From Campylobacter sp. RM5004 (lineage in GTDB: Bacteria > Campylobacterota > Campylobacteria > Campylobacterales > Campylobacteraceae), in the NCBI RefSeq assembly GCF_022369455.1, contig NZ_CP059599.1, forward strand, positions 958,409 to 1,022,408: DNA of 64,000 nucleotides. The letters run 5' to 3'. Both the position numbers and the translations under genes were made by a program. Shown in pieces: positions 17,493-25,539 of the stretch. The notes beneath the pieces were generated by a model. That model had not been told where the DNA came from. It saw only the letters and a list, made by a program, of their open reading frames with translations, and searched no databases. The stretch's first letter is position 1, and every line of letters starts with the position of its first letter.

Positions 17493-18031
17493 GATTTTTA
17501 GTAGCAATCAATGGAGCTAGTGGGGTTAATCTTGCTTTAAAATTAGCAAAAGTTTTAAGCAAAGAAAATGAAGTATATTTAATCCTTAGTAAAGGTGCTT
17601 TAAAAGTTTTAAAAGAAGAAAACAATAAAAAATTAAAAAAATATATAAAAAATACAAATATTACTCTTTTAAAAAACGATGATTTAGCTGCTTCTGTTTC
17701 AAGTGGAAGCTTTAAGCTTGATGCGGCTTTTTATTATGCAAGTAGCGATTTTTTAGCAAAGGCTAGTTATGGCTTTAGCGATACTTTAATATTAAGAAGT
17801 CTTGCAGTAAATCTTAAAGAAAATAGAAAAATAATAATAGCACCAAGAGAAATGCCACTTAATGAAATAATGCTTAAAAATATTTTAAAATTAAATAAAT
17901 TAGGCTGTATAATAGCCCCTGCAATTTATGCTAAATATTCAAAGAGTTCTTTTAAAGAATTTGTAATAGGAAAATGGTGTGACTTGCTTGGTGTTGAATA
18001 TAAAAAATTTAAAAGATGGAAGAGCGAATGA
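17489..18031 (+). CDS. ubiX: UbiX-family flavin prenyltransferase
   Basis: Expected to make prenylated FMN, the cofactor of UbiD-type decarboxylases. 180 aa Rossmann-like flavoprotein with NGASGV at residues 8-13, SVSSGSF near 69-75, and the block IIIAPREMPLNEIMLKNILKLNKLGCIIAPAIYAKY. Slightly short of the usual 185-200 aa, and the middle region is more divergent than in enterobacterial UbiX. ATGA overlaps join it to flgA and to coaD. Confidence 0.85.
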   Translation: MRFLVAINGASGVNLALKLAKVLSKENEVYLILSKGALKVLKEENNKKLKKYIKNTNITLLKNDDLAASVSSGSFKLDAAFYYASSDFLAKASYGFSDTLILRSLAVNLKENRKIIIAPREMPLNEIMLKNILKLNKLGCIIAPAIYAKYSKSSFKEFVIGKWCDLLGVEYKKFKRWKSE

Positions 18032-18489
18032 AAAAAGCAATTTATCCAGGGACTTTTGATCCTATCACTAACGGACATTTAGACGTAATTACAAGAGCAC
18101 TTAAGATAGTTGATAAATTAGTAATTGCAGTTGCTAAAAATGATAAAAAACAACCTAGCTATGATTTAGAAACTAGATTAAATTTAGTAAGAAGTGCTAC
18201 AAAAAATTTAAATGTAGAAGTAATAGGCTTTGATAATTTATTAGTTGATTTTGCAAAAGAGCAAAAGATTTTTACGATAGTAAGAGGACTTAGAGCGGTT
18301 AGTGATTTTGAATACGAATTACAAATGCACTATGCAAACGCTGAATTAAACGAAGAAATAGATACTATTTATCTAATGCCAAGTCTTAAAAATGCTTTCA
18401 TATCAAGCTCAATTGTAAGAAGTATAAAAGCTCATGGTGGAGATATTTCAAAGCTAGTTCCTGCAAGTATTTTAAAGGATTTAAAATGA
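18028..18489 (+). CDS. coaD: Phosphopantetheine adenylyltransferase
   Basis: Adenylates 4'-phosphopantetheine to dephospho-CoA, the penultimate step of coenzyme A synthesis. 153 aa from ATG 18028, chosen over an upstream in-frame ATG at 18016 because the protein then begins MKKAIYPGTFDPITNGHLD like all CoaD proteins, with GGAAGAG just upstream. The nucleotidyltransferase motif TFDPITNGH and the ISSSIVRSIKAHGGDISKLVP region are present. ATGA overlap with ubiX and overlap with tmk. Confidence 0.95.
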   Translation: MKKAIYPGTFDPITNGHLDVITRALKIVDKLVIAVAKNDKKQPSYDLETRLNLVRSATKNLNVEVIGFDNLLVDFAKEQKIFTIVRGLRAVSDFEYELQMHYANAELNEEIDTIYLMPSLKNAFISSSIVRSIKAHGGDISKLVPASILKDLK

Positions 18490-19070
18490 ATTATTACGCA
18501 TTTGAAGGAATTGATACTTTAGGTAAAAGCACTCAAATTGAGCTATTAAAATCTTTGCCAAATTCCTATTTTAAATTCCAGCCAATTTTTGTAAAAGAGC
18601 CAGGCGAAACTAAGCTAGGAATAAAATTAAGAGAATTGATATTAAACGAAAAAATGAGCAAAAGAGCTAGAATGTTTTTATTTTTAGCAGATAGAGCTGA
18701 GTTATTTTCTACGATTGATTTTAAAAAAGAATTTATAATAGCTGATAGAAGTTTAATATCGCATTTAGCTTATGAAGTTGATAGTGATTATAAACAATTG
18801 CTAGATTTTAATCTATTTGCAACTAATAATATTTTGCCAAATCATATAATATTTTTTAAAGGCGATAAAGATTTATTAAAAGATAGATTAGCAAATAAAT
18901 CTCTTGATATGATAGAGCAAAAAGGCATAGAATACTTTTTAAAAGTTCAAGAAAATTATGAAAAAATAATAAAAGCTTTAAATATTAATGTTTTAAATAT
19001 AGATGCAAGATTAAGTATAGAAGAAATAAATAAGATTATTAAGGAGTATATAAATGATACATGCAATTAA
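18486..19070 (+). CDS. tmk: Thymidylate kinase
   Basis: Phosphorylates dTMP to dTDP. 194 aa with P-loop EGIDTLGKSTQ at residues 6-16, the KEPGETKLG region that corresponds to the dTMP-binding DRX/EPG part, FLFLADRAELF and the IADRSLISHLAYE motif. Residues 24-31 (PNSYFKFQ) are encoded by a near copy of the dispersed 19 bp repeat (18561-18579). Compared with the C. jejuni sequence as I remember it, about five extra residues are present between LLK and IF..EPG at this place, so the repeat may be an in-frame insertion. Overlaps coaD by 4 bp and hisS by 17 bp. Confidence 0.92.
   Translation: MNYYAFEGIDTLGKSTQIELLKSLPNSYFKFQPIFVKEPGETKLGIKLRELILNEKMSKRARMFLFLADRAELFSTIDFKKEFIIADRSLISHLAYEVDSDYKQLLDFNLFATNNILPNHIIFFKGDKDLLKDRLANKSLDMIEQKGIEYFLKVQENYEKIIKALNINVLNIDARLSIEEINKIIKEYINDTCN
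18561..18579 (+). repeat. Near copy of the dispersed repeat inside tmk
   Basis: AATTCCTATTTTAAATTCC differs from the 19 bp consensus at two positions and is read in frame as part of NSYFKFQ. Confidence 0.5.
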
Positions 19071-20298
19071 AGGAATGAATGATTTATTAGATGAAGATGC
19101 GTTAATTTATGAAAAGATTATAAAAACTAGCGAAGAAGTAGCAAAAACTTATGGTTATAGCTATATTGAAGTGCCGCATTTAGAAGTTACTCCTTTATTT
19201 AAAAGGAGCGTAGGAGAAAGTAGCGATATTGTAGGCAAAGAAATGTATGAGTTCTTAGATAAAGGTGGAGATAGCGTATGTCTTAGACCTGAAGGAACTG
19301 CTGGGGTTGTAAGAGCTTTTATTGAGCGTAAAATGGATAAAGCTGGAGTTGTTAAAAGATGGTTTTATCATGGTTCAATGTTTCGCTATGAAAAACCACA
19401 ACGTGGAAGATATAGAGAATTTCATCAATTTGGCTTAGAATGTTTTAATATAGCAAGTGTTTATGAAGATGCTAGTGTTATTATGATACTTGCTAGGATT
19501 TTTGAAAAGCTTGATATTGCTTATACTCTTAAAATTAATTCTTTAGGCTCGCCTGAATGCTTACAAAATTATAGAGCAGCACTTAGAGATTATTTAACAA
19601 AGGTTGAATCAAATTCCGATTTTAAATTCTGCGAAGATTGTGCAAAAAGAAGGCTTACGAATGTAATTAGAGTGCTAGATTGTAAAAACGATAATTGTTC
19701 AAAACATTTAGTTAATGCACCTAAATTAAGTGAGTTTTTAGATGATGAGAGTAGGGCTGATTTTGCTAAATTACAAGAAATTTTAAAAGATAATGGAATT
19801 AGTTTTGTAATTGATGAAAGATTAGTTCGTGGGCTTGATTATTATTCAAAAACAGCTTTTGAGTTTGAAAGTAGCGAAATAGGTGCAAAGGCAGCAATAG
19901 CAGGCGGTGGAAGATATGATTATTTGGTTGAGTATTTAGGTGGAGCCAAGAGTTACGGAGTAGGTTTTGCTATGGGTGTTGAGCGTGTAATGGATATTTT
20001 AAAAAGCAAAAAAACAGAGCAAAAACCACAAAATACTTATTTTTGTGTGCTTGATACAGAATTATTAGAACTTGCTTATAAATTAGTTGATGATCTACGC
20101 AAAGCAGGTAAAATAATAAACCTAAGCTATGATGCAAAAAAACTAATAAAACACTTAAATACAGCTGATAAACAAAATTATAAATATTTTATAGCAATCG
20201 GTAGCGATGAAGCTAGTAAAAATGAAGTGTTTTTTAAAGACTTAGAAAGTGGCGAACAAAAAAGCATAAAATATGAAGTTTTAAAGGAAATTTTATGA
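19054..20298 (+). CDS. hisS: Histidine--tRNA ligase
   Basis: Class II aminoacyl-tRNA synthetase charging tRNA-His. 414 aa starting MIHAIKGMNDLL (the family GxxD motif), with motif 2 FRYEKPQRGRYREFHQFGLECF near residues 111-132, the histidine-binding motif LVRGLDYYSKTAFEF and GGGRYDYLVEYLGG motif 3 region, then a C-terminal anticodon-binding domain. Residues around VESNSDFKFCEDC include six encoded by another near copy of the dispersed repeat (19612-19630), in a variable loop before the CEDC..R motif. Overlaps tmk by 17 bp and speA by 4 bp. Confidence 0.96.
   Translation: MIHAIKGMNDLLDEDALIYEKIIKTSEEVAKTYGYSYIEVPHLEVTPLFKRSVGESSDIVGKEMYEFLDKGGDSVCLRPEGTAGVVRAFIERKMDKAGVVKRWFYHGSMFRYEKPQRGRYREFHQFGLECFNIASVYEDASVIMILARIFEKLDIAYTLKINSLGSPECLQNYRAALRDYLTKVESNSDFKFCEDCAKRRLTNVIRVLDCKNDNCSKHLVNAPKLSEFLDDESRADFAKLQEILKDNGISFVIDERLVRGLDYYSKTAFEFESSEIGAKAAIAGGGRYDYLVEYLGGAKSYGVGFAMGVERVMDILKSKKTEQKPQNTYFCVLDTELLELAYKLVDDLRKAGKIINLSYDAKKLIKHLNTADKQNYKYFIAIGSDEASKNEVFFKDLESGEQKSIKYEVLKEIL
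19612..19630 (+). repeat. Near copy of the dispersed repeat inside hisS
   Basis: AATTCCGATTTTAAATTCT differs from the consensus at two positions and is read in frame as NSDFKF. Confidence 0.45.
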
Positions 20299-22115
20299 AC
20301 GATTATGGCATAGATATTTGGGGAGATGATAATTTTATTATAAAAAATGGAAAGGTTTGTTTAAAATACGGAAGTGAGCCTGCTATTATTGATATAGTAA
20401 ACACTCTTTTAGATGATGGTTATAAAGGTCCTATAATTTTAAGATTTAATCATTTAATCAAAAAACAAATAGAACAAATTTATACAAATTTTAATAACGC
20501 TATAAAAGAATTTGATTATCGTGGGAGCTTTAATGCTGTTTATCCATTAAAAGTAAATCAATTCCCAGGCTTTGTAAAAAGTCTTGTAAAGCTTGGAAAA
20601 AATCTAAATTACGGTCTTGAAGCTGGAAGTAAAGGTGAATTACTTCTTGCTATGGCTTATAATAATGAAGGCGCTCCAATTACCGTTAATGGCTTTAAAG
20701 ATAAAGAATTAATTACTATGGGTTTTATCGCTGCTGAAATGGGGCATAATATAACTTTAACTATTGAAGGTATTAATGAGCTTGAAGTAATTATTAAAAC
20801 AGCAAAAGAGCGTTTTGGGATAAAACCAAAAATAGGGCTTAGAGTAAGGCTTCACTCTTTAGGAAGTGGCACTTGGGCTAAAAGTGGTGGAATTAATTCT
20901 AAGTTTGGATTAACTTCAACTGAATTAATTGAAGCAGTAGGATTATTAAAAGAAAATGATTTGCTAGATTGCTTTACCATGATACATTTTCATATAGGCT
21001 CACAAATAAATGATATTCATCCACTTAAAAAAGCTCTAAGCGAAGCAGGAAATATCTATTTTGAATTACGCAAAATGGGTGCAAATAATCTTGAAAATAT
21101 TGATATAGGTGGTGGTTTAGCTATTGAATATTCTCAATTTCAAAAAACTTCACAAAGAAACTATACTTTAAGCGAATATGCAAACGATATTGTATTTATC
21201 CTAAAAACTCTAGCAGCACAAAAGCAAGAAATAGAGCCTAATATTTACATAGAAAGTGGTCGTTTTGTAAGTGGCTCTCATGCTGTTTTAGTTGCTCCTG
21301 TGCTTGAGCTTTTTTCTCAAGAATACTCAGAAAGCAAAATGCAACTAAAAGAAAAAAATCCACAATTAATAGATGAATTATGCGATTTGTATAAAAACAT
21401 AAAACCTAGCAACGCAGTAGAATATATGCACGATAGTTATGATCATTTAGATAGTATTTTAACTTTATTTGACTTGGGTTATGTAGATTTACAAGATCGC
21501 TCAAATGCTGAAATCTTAGTTCATTTAATAGGCAAAAAAGCTGTTTCTATGCTTAGTCCAAAACACTTATTAAGAACTCAAAAAGAAGTTCAAGAAAGAT
21601 ATTTAGTGAATTTTTCAATTTTTCAAAGCTTGCCTGATTTTTGGGGCTTAGGACAAGAATTCCCTGTAATGCCACTTGATAGATTAAACACTCCGCCTAC
21701 AAGATCAGCTAGTATTTGGGATATTACTTGTGATAGTGATGGCGAGATTTCTTATGATGCTAATAAAAGACCATTATTTTTACACGATGTTGATGTTGAG
21801 CAAGAAGATTATTTCTTAGGATTTTTCTTAGTTGGAGCTTATCAAGAAGTTTTAGGAATGAAACATAACTTATTTACTCATCCAACACAAGTAAGCATTG
21901 ATATAGATGAAAAAGGTTATGAGATTGAAAGCATTATTGAAAGTCAATCAATTAGAGATATTTTAGAAGATTTAGATTATGATATTCGTGAAATTGATGA
22001 AAAAATTCAAGATAAAATCAATTCTTCAGAATTGATAAACGAAAAGACTAAAAAGCATATTTTAGGAGAGCTTTTTATATTTATGCACGATAATGGATAT
22101 TTAAAGAAAATTTAA
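20295..22115 (+). CDS. speA: Biosynthetic arginine decarboxylase
   Basis: PLP enzyme converting arginine to agmatine for polyamine synthesis. 606 aa of the fold III (alanine racemase-like) type. The PLP lysine is K86 in YPLKVNQ. GLEAGSKGELL, MIHFHIGSQIND, the glycine loop IDIGGGLAIEY and YIESGRFVSGSHAVLVAPV follow, and DITCDSDGEI with the active-site Cys/Asp lies near residue 475. Length matches SpeA. Coupled to hisS by a 4 bp overlap. In C. jejuni cysE follows speA; here the next gene is aspB directly. Confidence 0.95.
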   Translation: MNDYGIDIWGDDNFIIKNGKVCLKYGSEPAIIDIVNTLLDDGYKGPIILRFNHLIKKQIEQIYTNFNNAIKEFDYRGSFNAVYPLKVNQFPGFVKSLVKLGKNLNYGLEAGSKGELLLAMAYNNEGAPITVNGFKDKELITMGFIAAEMGHNITLTIEGINELEVIIKTAKERFGIKPKIGLRVRLHSLGSGTWAKSGGINSKFGLTSTELIEAVGLLKENDLLDCFTMIHFHIGSQINDIHPLKKALSEAGNIYFELRKMGANNLENIDIGGGLAIEYSQFQKTSQRNYTLSEYANDIVFILKTLAAQKQEIEPNIYIESGRFVSGSHAVLVAPVLELFSQEYSESKMQLKEKNPQLIDELCDLYKNIKPSNAVEYMHDSYDHLDSILTLFDLGYVDLQDRSNAEILVHLIGKKAVSMLSPKHLLRTQKEVQERYLVNFSIFQSLPDFWGLGQEFPVMPLDRLNTPPTRSASIWDITCDSDGEISYDANKRPLFLHDVDVEQEDYFLGFFLVGAYQEVLGMKHNLFTHPTQVSIDIDEKGYEIESIIESQSIRDILEDLDYDIREIDEKIQDKINSSELINEKTKKHILGELFIFMHDNGYLKKI

Positions 22116-22126
22116 AAGGAGAGAGA

Positions 22127-23293
22127 ATGCAATTTTCACAAAAAATTAAAGGTTTGGAAGAATCAATAACTTTAGCAATCACAGCTAAAGCAAAATTACT
22201 TAAAGAACAAGGCGTTAAGGTTATTAGTTTTAGTGCAGGAGAGCCTGATTTTGATACTCCACAAATAGTAAAAAATGCAGCAATTAAAGCTATCAATGAT
22301 GGTTGTGGTAAATACACTCCTGTTGCAGGAACTACTGAAGTTTTAAAAGCAATTTGCACCAAGCTTAAAAGAGATCATAATTTAGATTATGAAATAAGCG
22401 AAGTTATAGCAAATGTCGGAGCAAAGCATAGTTTATTTAATGCCATTCAAGCTCTTGTTTGTGATGGCGATGAAGTAATAATTCCAGCTCCATACTGGGT
22501 AACTTATCCTGAGCAAGTTAAGTATTCTGGCGGAGTTCCTGTAATCATAACTCCAAAAAATAATTTCAAATTAAGTGTTGAAGAACTAAAAGCAGCTATT
22601 ACACCTAAGACAAAAATATTAATTTTAAACAACCCTAGCAATCCTACCGGTGCTTTATATACTAAAGATGAATTAATGGCTTTAGCAAAAGTTTTAGAAG
22701 GCACAAATATTGTAGTATTAGCTGATGAAATGTATGAAAAATTAGTTTATGATGGAGAATTTGTAGCTTTTGCAAGTTTAAGTGAAGATGCACTAAATCG
22801 CACCGTTACTATTAATGGACTTAGCAAGTGTGCTGCTATGCCAGGCTATCGTTTTGGTTATAGTGCAAGTAAAAATAAAGAATTAAATAAACTTATGAAA
22901 AATCTTCAAGGACAATGCACGAGTAATATTTGCAGTATTACTCAAGCAGCTGCAATTCCTGCTTTAGTAGGAGAAATTGATAGTGATATTGCTATGATGA
23001 AAGAAGAATTTAAGAAAAGAAGAGATAAAGCTTGTGAAATGATAAGCGATATTAAAGGGCTTAAATTACTTTCAAAACCTAGTGGAGCATTTTATTTATT
23101 CATAGATTGCTCTAGCATTAATCCTGATGATGTTGAGTTTTGTGCTAAGCTTTTAGATGAGAAAAAAGTAGCTTGTGTTCCTGGAAGTGGTTTTGGTATG
23201 AAGGGTTATTTTAGAATATCTTATGCAACTTCAATGGAAAATATTATAGCAGGTATAGAAAAAATAGCTGAGTTTGTTAAGGAATATAAGTGA
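22127..23293 (+). CDS. aspB: Aspartate aminotransferase (class I PLP aminotransferase)
   Basis: Transfers the amino group between aspartate and 2-oxoglutarate. 388 aa with FSAGEPDFDTP near 35-45, GKYTPVAG, NNPSNPTG at 168-175, LADEMYEKLVYDG, the PLP lysine K234 in INGLSKCAAMPGYRFGY and the C-terminal FRISYATS with the substrate-binding arginine. Typical of subgroup 1-gamma AspB enzymes. AAAGGAGAG precedes the ATG; overlaps queC by 4 bp. Other amino acid or prephenate specificity cannot be excluded. Confidence 0.93.
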   Translation: MQFSQKIKGLEESITLAITAKAKLLKEQGVKVISFSAGEPDFDTPQIVKNAAIKAINDGCGKYTPVAGTTEVLKAICTKLKRDHNLDYEISEVIANVGAKHSLFNAIQALVCDGDEVIIPAPYWVTYPEQVKYSGGVPVIITPKNNFKLSVEELKAAITPKTKILILNNPSNPTGALYTKDELMALAKVLEGTNIVVLADEMYEKLVYDGEFVAFASLSEDALNRTVTINGLSKCAAMPGYRFGYSASKNKELNKLMKNLQGQCTSNICSITQAAAIPALVGEIDSDIAMMKEEFKKRRDKACEMISDIKGLKLLSKPSGAFYLFIDCSSINPDDVEFCAKLLDEKKVACVPGSGFGMKGYFRISYATSMENIIAGIEKIAEFVKEYK

Positions 23294-23961
23294 GTAAAAT
23301 TGCTATAAGTATTTTAAGTGGTGGGCTTGATAGTTGTGTAAGCACAGCTTGTGCTATTCGTGATGGTTATAAGGTTATTGCAATTCACTTTAATTATCAT
23401 CAAAGAACAGAACAAAGAGAACTAAAAGCATTTAATGATATTTGTGATTTTTATAAAATACAAAAAATGGCAATTGATATGGATTTTTTTAAACAAATCG
23501 GCGGCTCAAGCCTAACAGATATTAGTTTAGAAGTTCCAAAAGGCACTTTAGGAGAAAACGGAAAAGTGCCTAATACTTATGTGCCGTTTAGAAATGGTAT
23601 TTTTTATAGTATTGCAGCAGCAATTGCACAAAGATTTAATGCAAGTGCTATATATACAGGCTTAGTTAGCGAAGATTCTAGCAATTATCCTGACACTACT
23701 TTAGATTTTGTAGAAAAAACTGCAGCATTTATTAAAGAAGGAAGTGGAGAAAATATAAAAATCATTACTCCACTAATTAAACTTAAAAAATCTGAAATCG
23801 TAAAACTTGGAATGAGTTTAAAAGCACCTTTAGAGCTTAGCTATAGTTGTTATGATAGCAATGAATTAGCTTGTGGTAAATGCGAATCTTGTCAATTAAG
23901 ATTAAAAGGTTTTAGCGAAGCAGGATTTAAAGATTTAATAAAATACGAAAATAATTCCTAA
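23290..23961 (+). CDS. queC: 7-cyano-7-deazaguanine synthase
   Basis: Makes preQ0 from CDG, ATP and ammonia on the way to queuosine in tRNA. 223 aa with the PP-loop SGGLDS at 10-15, NTYVPFRNGIFYSIAAAIAQ, the SEDSSNYPDTT region and a zinc site made of C187, C195, C198 and C201 (SCYDSNELACGKCESC). GTG start inside the aspB stop overlap. The last residues NNS and the stop codon are encoded by a dispersed repeat unit, so the 3' end has been shaped by the repeat. It is the last gene of the long plus-strand run starting at 12692. Confidence 0.95.
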   Translation: MSKIAISILSGGLDSCVSTACAIRDGYKVIAIHFNYHQRTEQRELKAFNDICDFYKIQKMAIDMDFFKQIGGSSLTDISLEVPKGTLGENGKVPNTYVPFRNGIFYSIAAAIAQRFNASAIYTGLVSEDSSNYPDTTLDFVEKTAAFIKEGSGENIKIITPLIKLKKSEIVKLGMSLKAPLELSYSCYDSNELACGKCESCQLRLKGFSEAGFKDLIKYENNS

Positions 23962-23971
23962 TTCAAATTCT
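23953..23971 (+). repeat. Dispersed repeat unit containing the queC stop codon
   Basis: AATTCCTAATTCAAATTCT; the TAA at 23959-23961 within the unit is the queC stop. Confidence 0.8.
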
Positions 23972-23982
23972 TTAAATTATAT

Positions 23983-24000
23983 ATAGCTTGTTTAAGCTAT
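23983..24000 (+). terminator. Small hairpin downstream of queC
   Basis: ATAGCTT (23983-23989) pairs with AAGCTAT (23994-24000) over a 4 nt loop, followed by TTAGGTTTATT. The stem is short and AT-rich, so terminator activity is only possible. Confidence 0.35.
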
Positions 24001-24060
24001 TTAGGTTTATTATATTTGTTTGCTATTGTAATTTTGTATAGTTTTAGATAATAAACCTAA
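24001..24060. repeat. 13 bp perfect inverted repeat in the queC/hinT convergent gap
   Basis: TTAGGTTTATTAT (24001-24013) is exactly complementary to ATAATAAACCTAA (24048-24060), enclosing 34 bp. The right arm runs into the next dispersed-repeat hairpin, giving a compound structure between two convergent genes. Confidence 0.65.
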
Positions 24061-24097
24061 TTCAAATTCTTTTTTTGAATTAGGAATTGGAATTAGG
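24056..24097. repeat. Dispersed repeat hairpin with a partial third unit, 3' of hinT
   Basis: CCTAATTCAAA (24056-24066) pairs perfectly with TTTGAATTAGG (24074-24084) over a T-rich 7 nt loop; an extra partial unit GGAATTAGGAAATT follows to about 24097, 4 bp from the hinT stop codon. The T run in the loop and AT-rich flanks fit a terminator for either convergent gene. Confidence 0.7.
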
Positions 24098-24100
24098 AAA

Positions 24101-24463
24101 TTAAAATAAAGCTTCTTTATTTTCTTCTACTTTAGGTATGAATAATTTAAGCCCACCTAACATATGAAAATGTAAATGAAATACTTCTTGTCCTGCATCA
24201 GCTCCAACATTTGTAAGTAGTTTGTAACCACTCTTATCAAGGCCTAGTAATTTTGCAACTTCATGAATAAAATCAGTCATTTTAGCCATAGTAGCACCAT
24301 CAACTTCTTGAAAACTTGTAAATCTTTTTTTAGGAATAATCAAAATATGAACAGGAGCTTTTGGGTCAATATCGTGAAAAGCTAAAAATTCATCATTTTC
24401 TAATACTTTACTTGAAGGAAGCTCTCCGATAACAATTCTTTCAAAAACATTTAAATCACTCAT
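24101..24463 (-). CDS. HIT family protein (HinT-like nucleotide phosphoramidase)
   Basis: 120 aa histidine-triad hydrolase acting on nucleoside phosphoramidates or AMP-lysine type substrates. Catalytic motif HLHFHMLGG at about 96-104 (H96, H98, H100) with the DIDPKAPVHILIIPKKRF strand upstream, both typical of HinT. Divergent from pheS, convergent with queC. Its 3' end adjoins a dispersed repeat cluster. Confidence 0.92.
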   Translation of the reverse strand: MSDLNVFERIVIGELPSSKVLENDEFLAFHDIDPKAPVHILIIPKKRFTSFQEVDGATMAKMTDFIHEVAKLLGLDKSGYKLLTNVGADAGQEVFHLHFHMLGGLKLFIPKVEENKEALF

Positions 24464-24546
24464 TTTCTTTCCTTTTTTAATAATTTTAATCGTTTATTTA
24501 TGTAATTTACACTAAAATTGTAAAAAATCAACAAAAAGGCTAACTC

Positions 24547-25539
24547 TTGGAAGATATTTTAAAAAGTTTAAATAATTGTTCTTCGCTTGAAGAATTAGAG
24601 CAAATTAAGGTGCAAATTCTTGGTAAAAAAGGATATTTAACAAGTGAATTTGCTAAGTTAAAAGACTTAGAAGGCGATGAAAAGAAACAAAGAGCAGAAA
24701 TTTTAAATAAGCTAAGAGATGAATTTAATGATAATTTTGCTCAAAAACAAAAGGTTTTAAAAGATGAGTTTATAAAAGCAAAAGCAAAAAAAGATGCTTT
24801 TAACTTTGCTTATTTTGATGAAAAATCAAGTTCAGGGGCACTTCATCCTGTAATGAGCACAATGGATAAAATCATTGATTATTTTGTAAGACAAAATTTT
24901 AGCTTAGAAGAAGGTCCATTAATTGAAGATGATTTTCATAATTTTGAGGCTTTAAATTTACCTAAATCTCACCCTGCAAGAGATATGCAAGATACTTTTT
25001 ATTTCATTGATAAAATGCTACTTAGAACACAAACAAGTCCAGTTCAAATAAGAACAATGCAAAAACAAAATCCACCTATTAGAATGATTGCACCTGGTGC
25101 TGTGTTTAGAAGAGATTTTGATATGACTCATACACCGATGTTTCATCAAATTGAAATGCTTGTAGTAGAAGAGGGTGATAAAATATCTTTTGCTAACTTA
25201 AAATATGTATTAGAAGAGTTTTTAAGATATATGTTTGGTGATGTTAAAGTTAGATTTCGTCCTAGCTTTTTTCCATTTACTGAACCTAGTGCTGAAGTTG
25301 ATATTTCTTGTGTATTTTGTGGCGGTTGTGGTTGCAGAGTATGTAAAAAAACAGGCTTTATAGAAGTTATGGGTTGTGGAATGGTGCATCCTAATGTATT
25401 TAAAAATGTAGGTTATAAAAATGTTAGTGGATATGCCTTTGGTTTAGGTGTTGAAAGATTTGCTATGTTACTTCATAAAATTCCTGATTTAAGGTCGTTA
25501 TTTGAAGGAGATTTAAGATTATTGGAGCAATTTAAATGA
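24547..25539 (+). CDS. pheS: Phenylalanine--tRNA ligase alpha subunit
   Basis: Catalytic subunit of the (alpha-beta)2 enzyme charging tRNA-Phe. 330 aa with an N-terminal coiled coil (about 1-85), then the class II core: [31 protein letters not shown], motif 2 [25 protein letters not shown], and motif 3 [11 protein letters not shown] cysteine-rich insertion [16 protein letters not shown], common in this group, precedes [10 protein letters not shown]. Starts with TTG at 24547 behind AAGG. Overlaps pheT by 4 bp. Confidence 0.97.
   Translation: MEDILKSLNNCSSLEELEQIKVQILGKKGYLTSEFAKLKDLEGDEKKQRAEILNKLRDEFNDNFAQKQKVLKDEFIKAKAKKDAFNFAYFDEKSSSGALHPVMSTMDKIIDYFVRQNFSLEEGPLIEDDFHNFEALNLPKSHPARDMQDTFYFIDKMLLRTQTSPVQIRTMQKQNPPIRMIAPGAVFRRDFDMTHTPMFHQIEMLVVEEGDKISFANLKYVLEEFLRYMFGDVKVRFRPSFFPFTEPSAEVDISCVFCGGCGCRVCKKTGFIEVMGCGMVHPNVFKNVGYKNVSGYAFGLGVERFAMLLHKIPDLRSLFEGDLRLLEQFK

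Noticed and set aside
18016-18027. Upstream start for coaD
   Set aside because: The four extra residues MEER precede the universal MKKAIYPGTFDP start, and the ribosome binding site fits ATG 18028.
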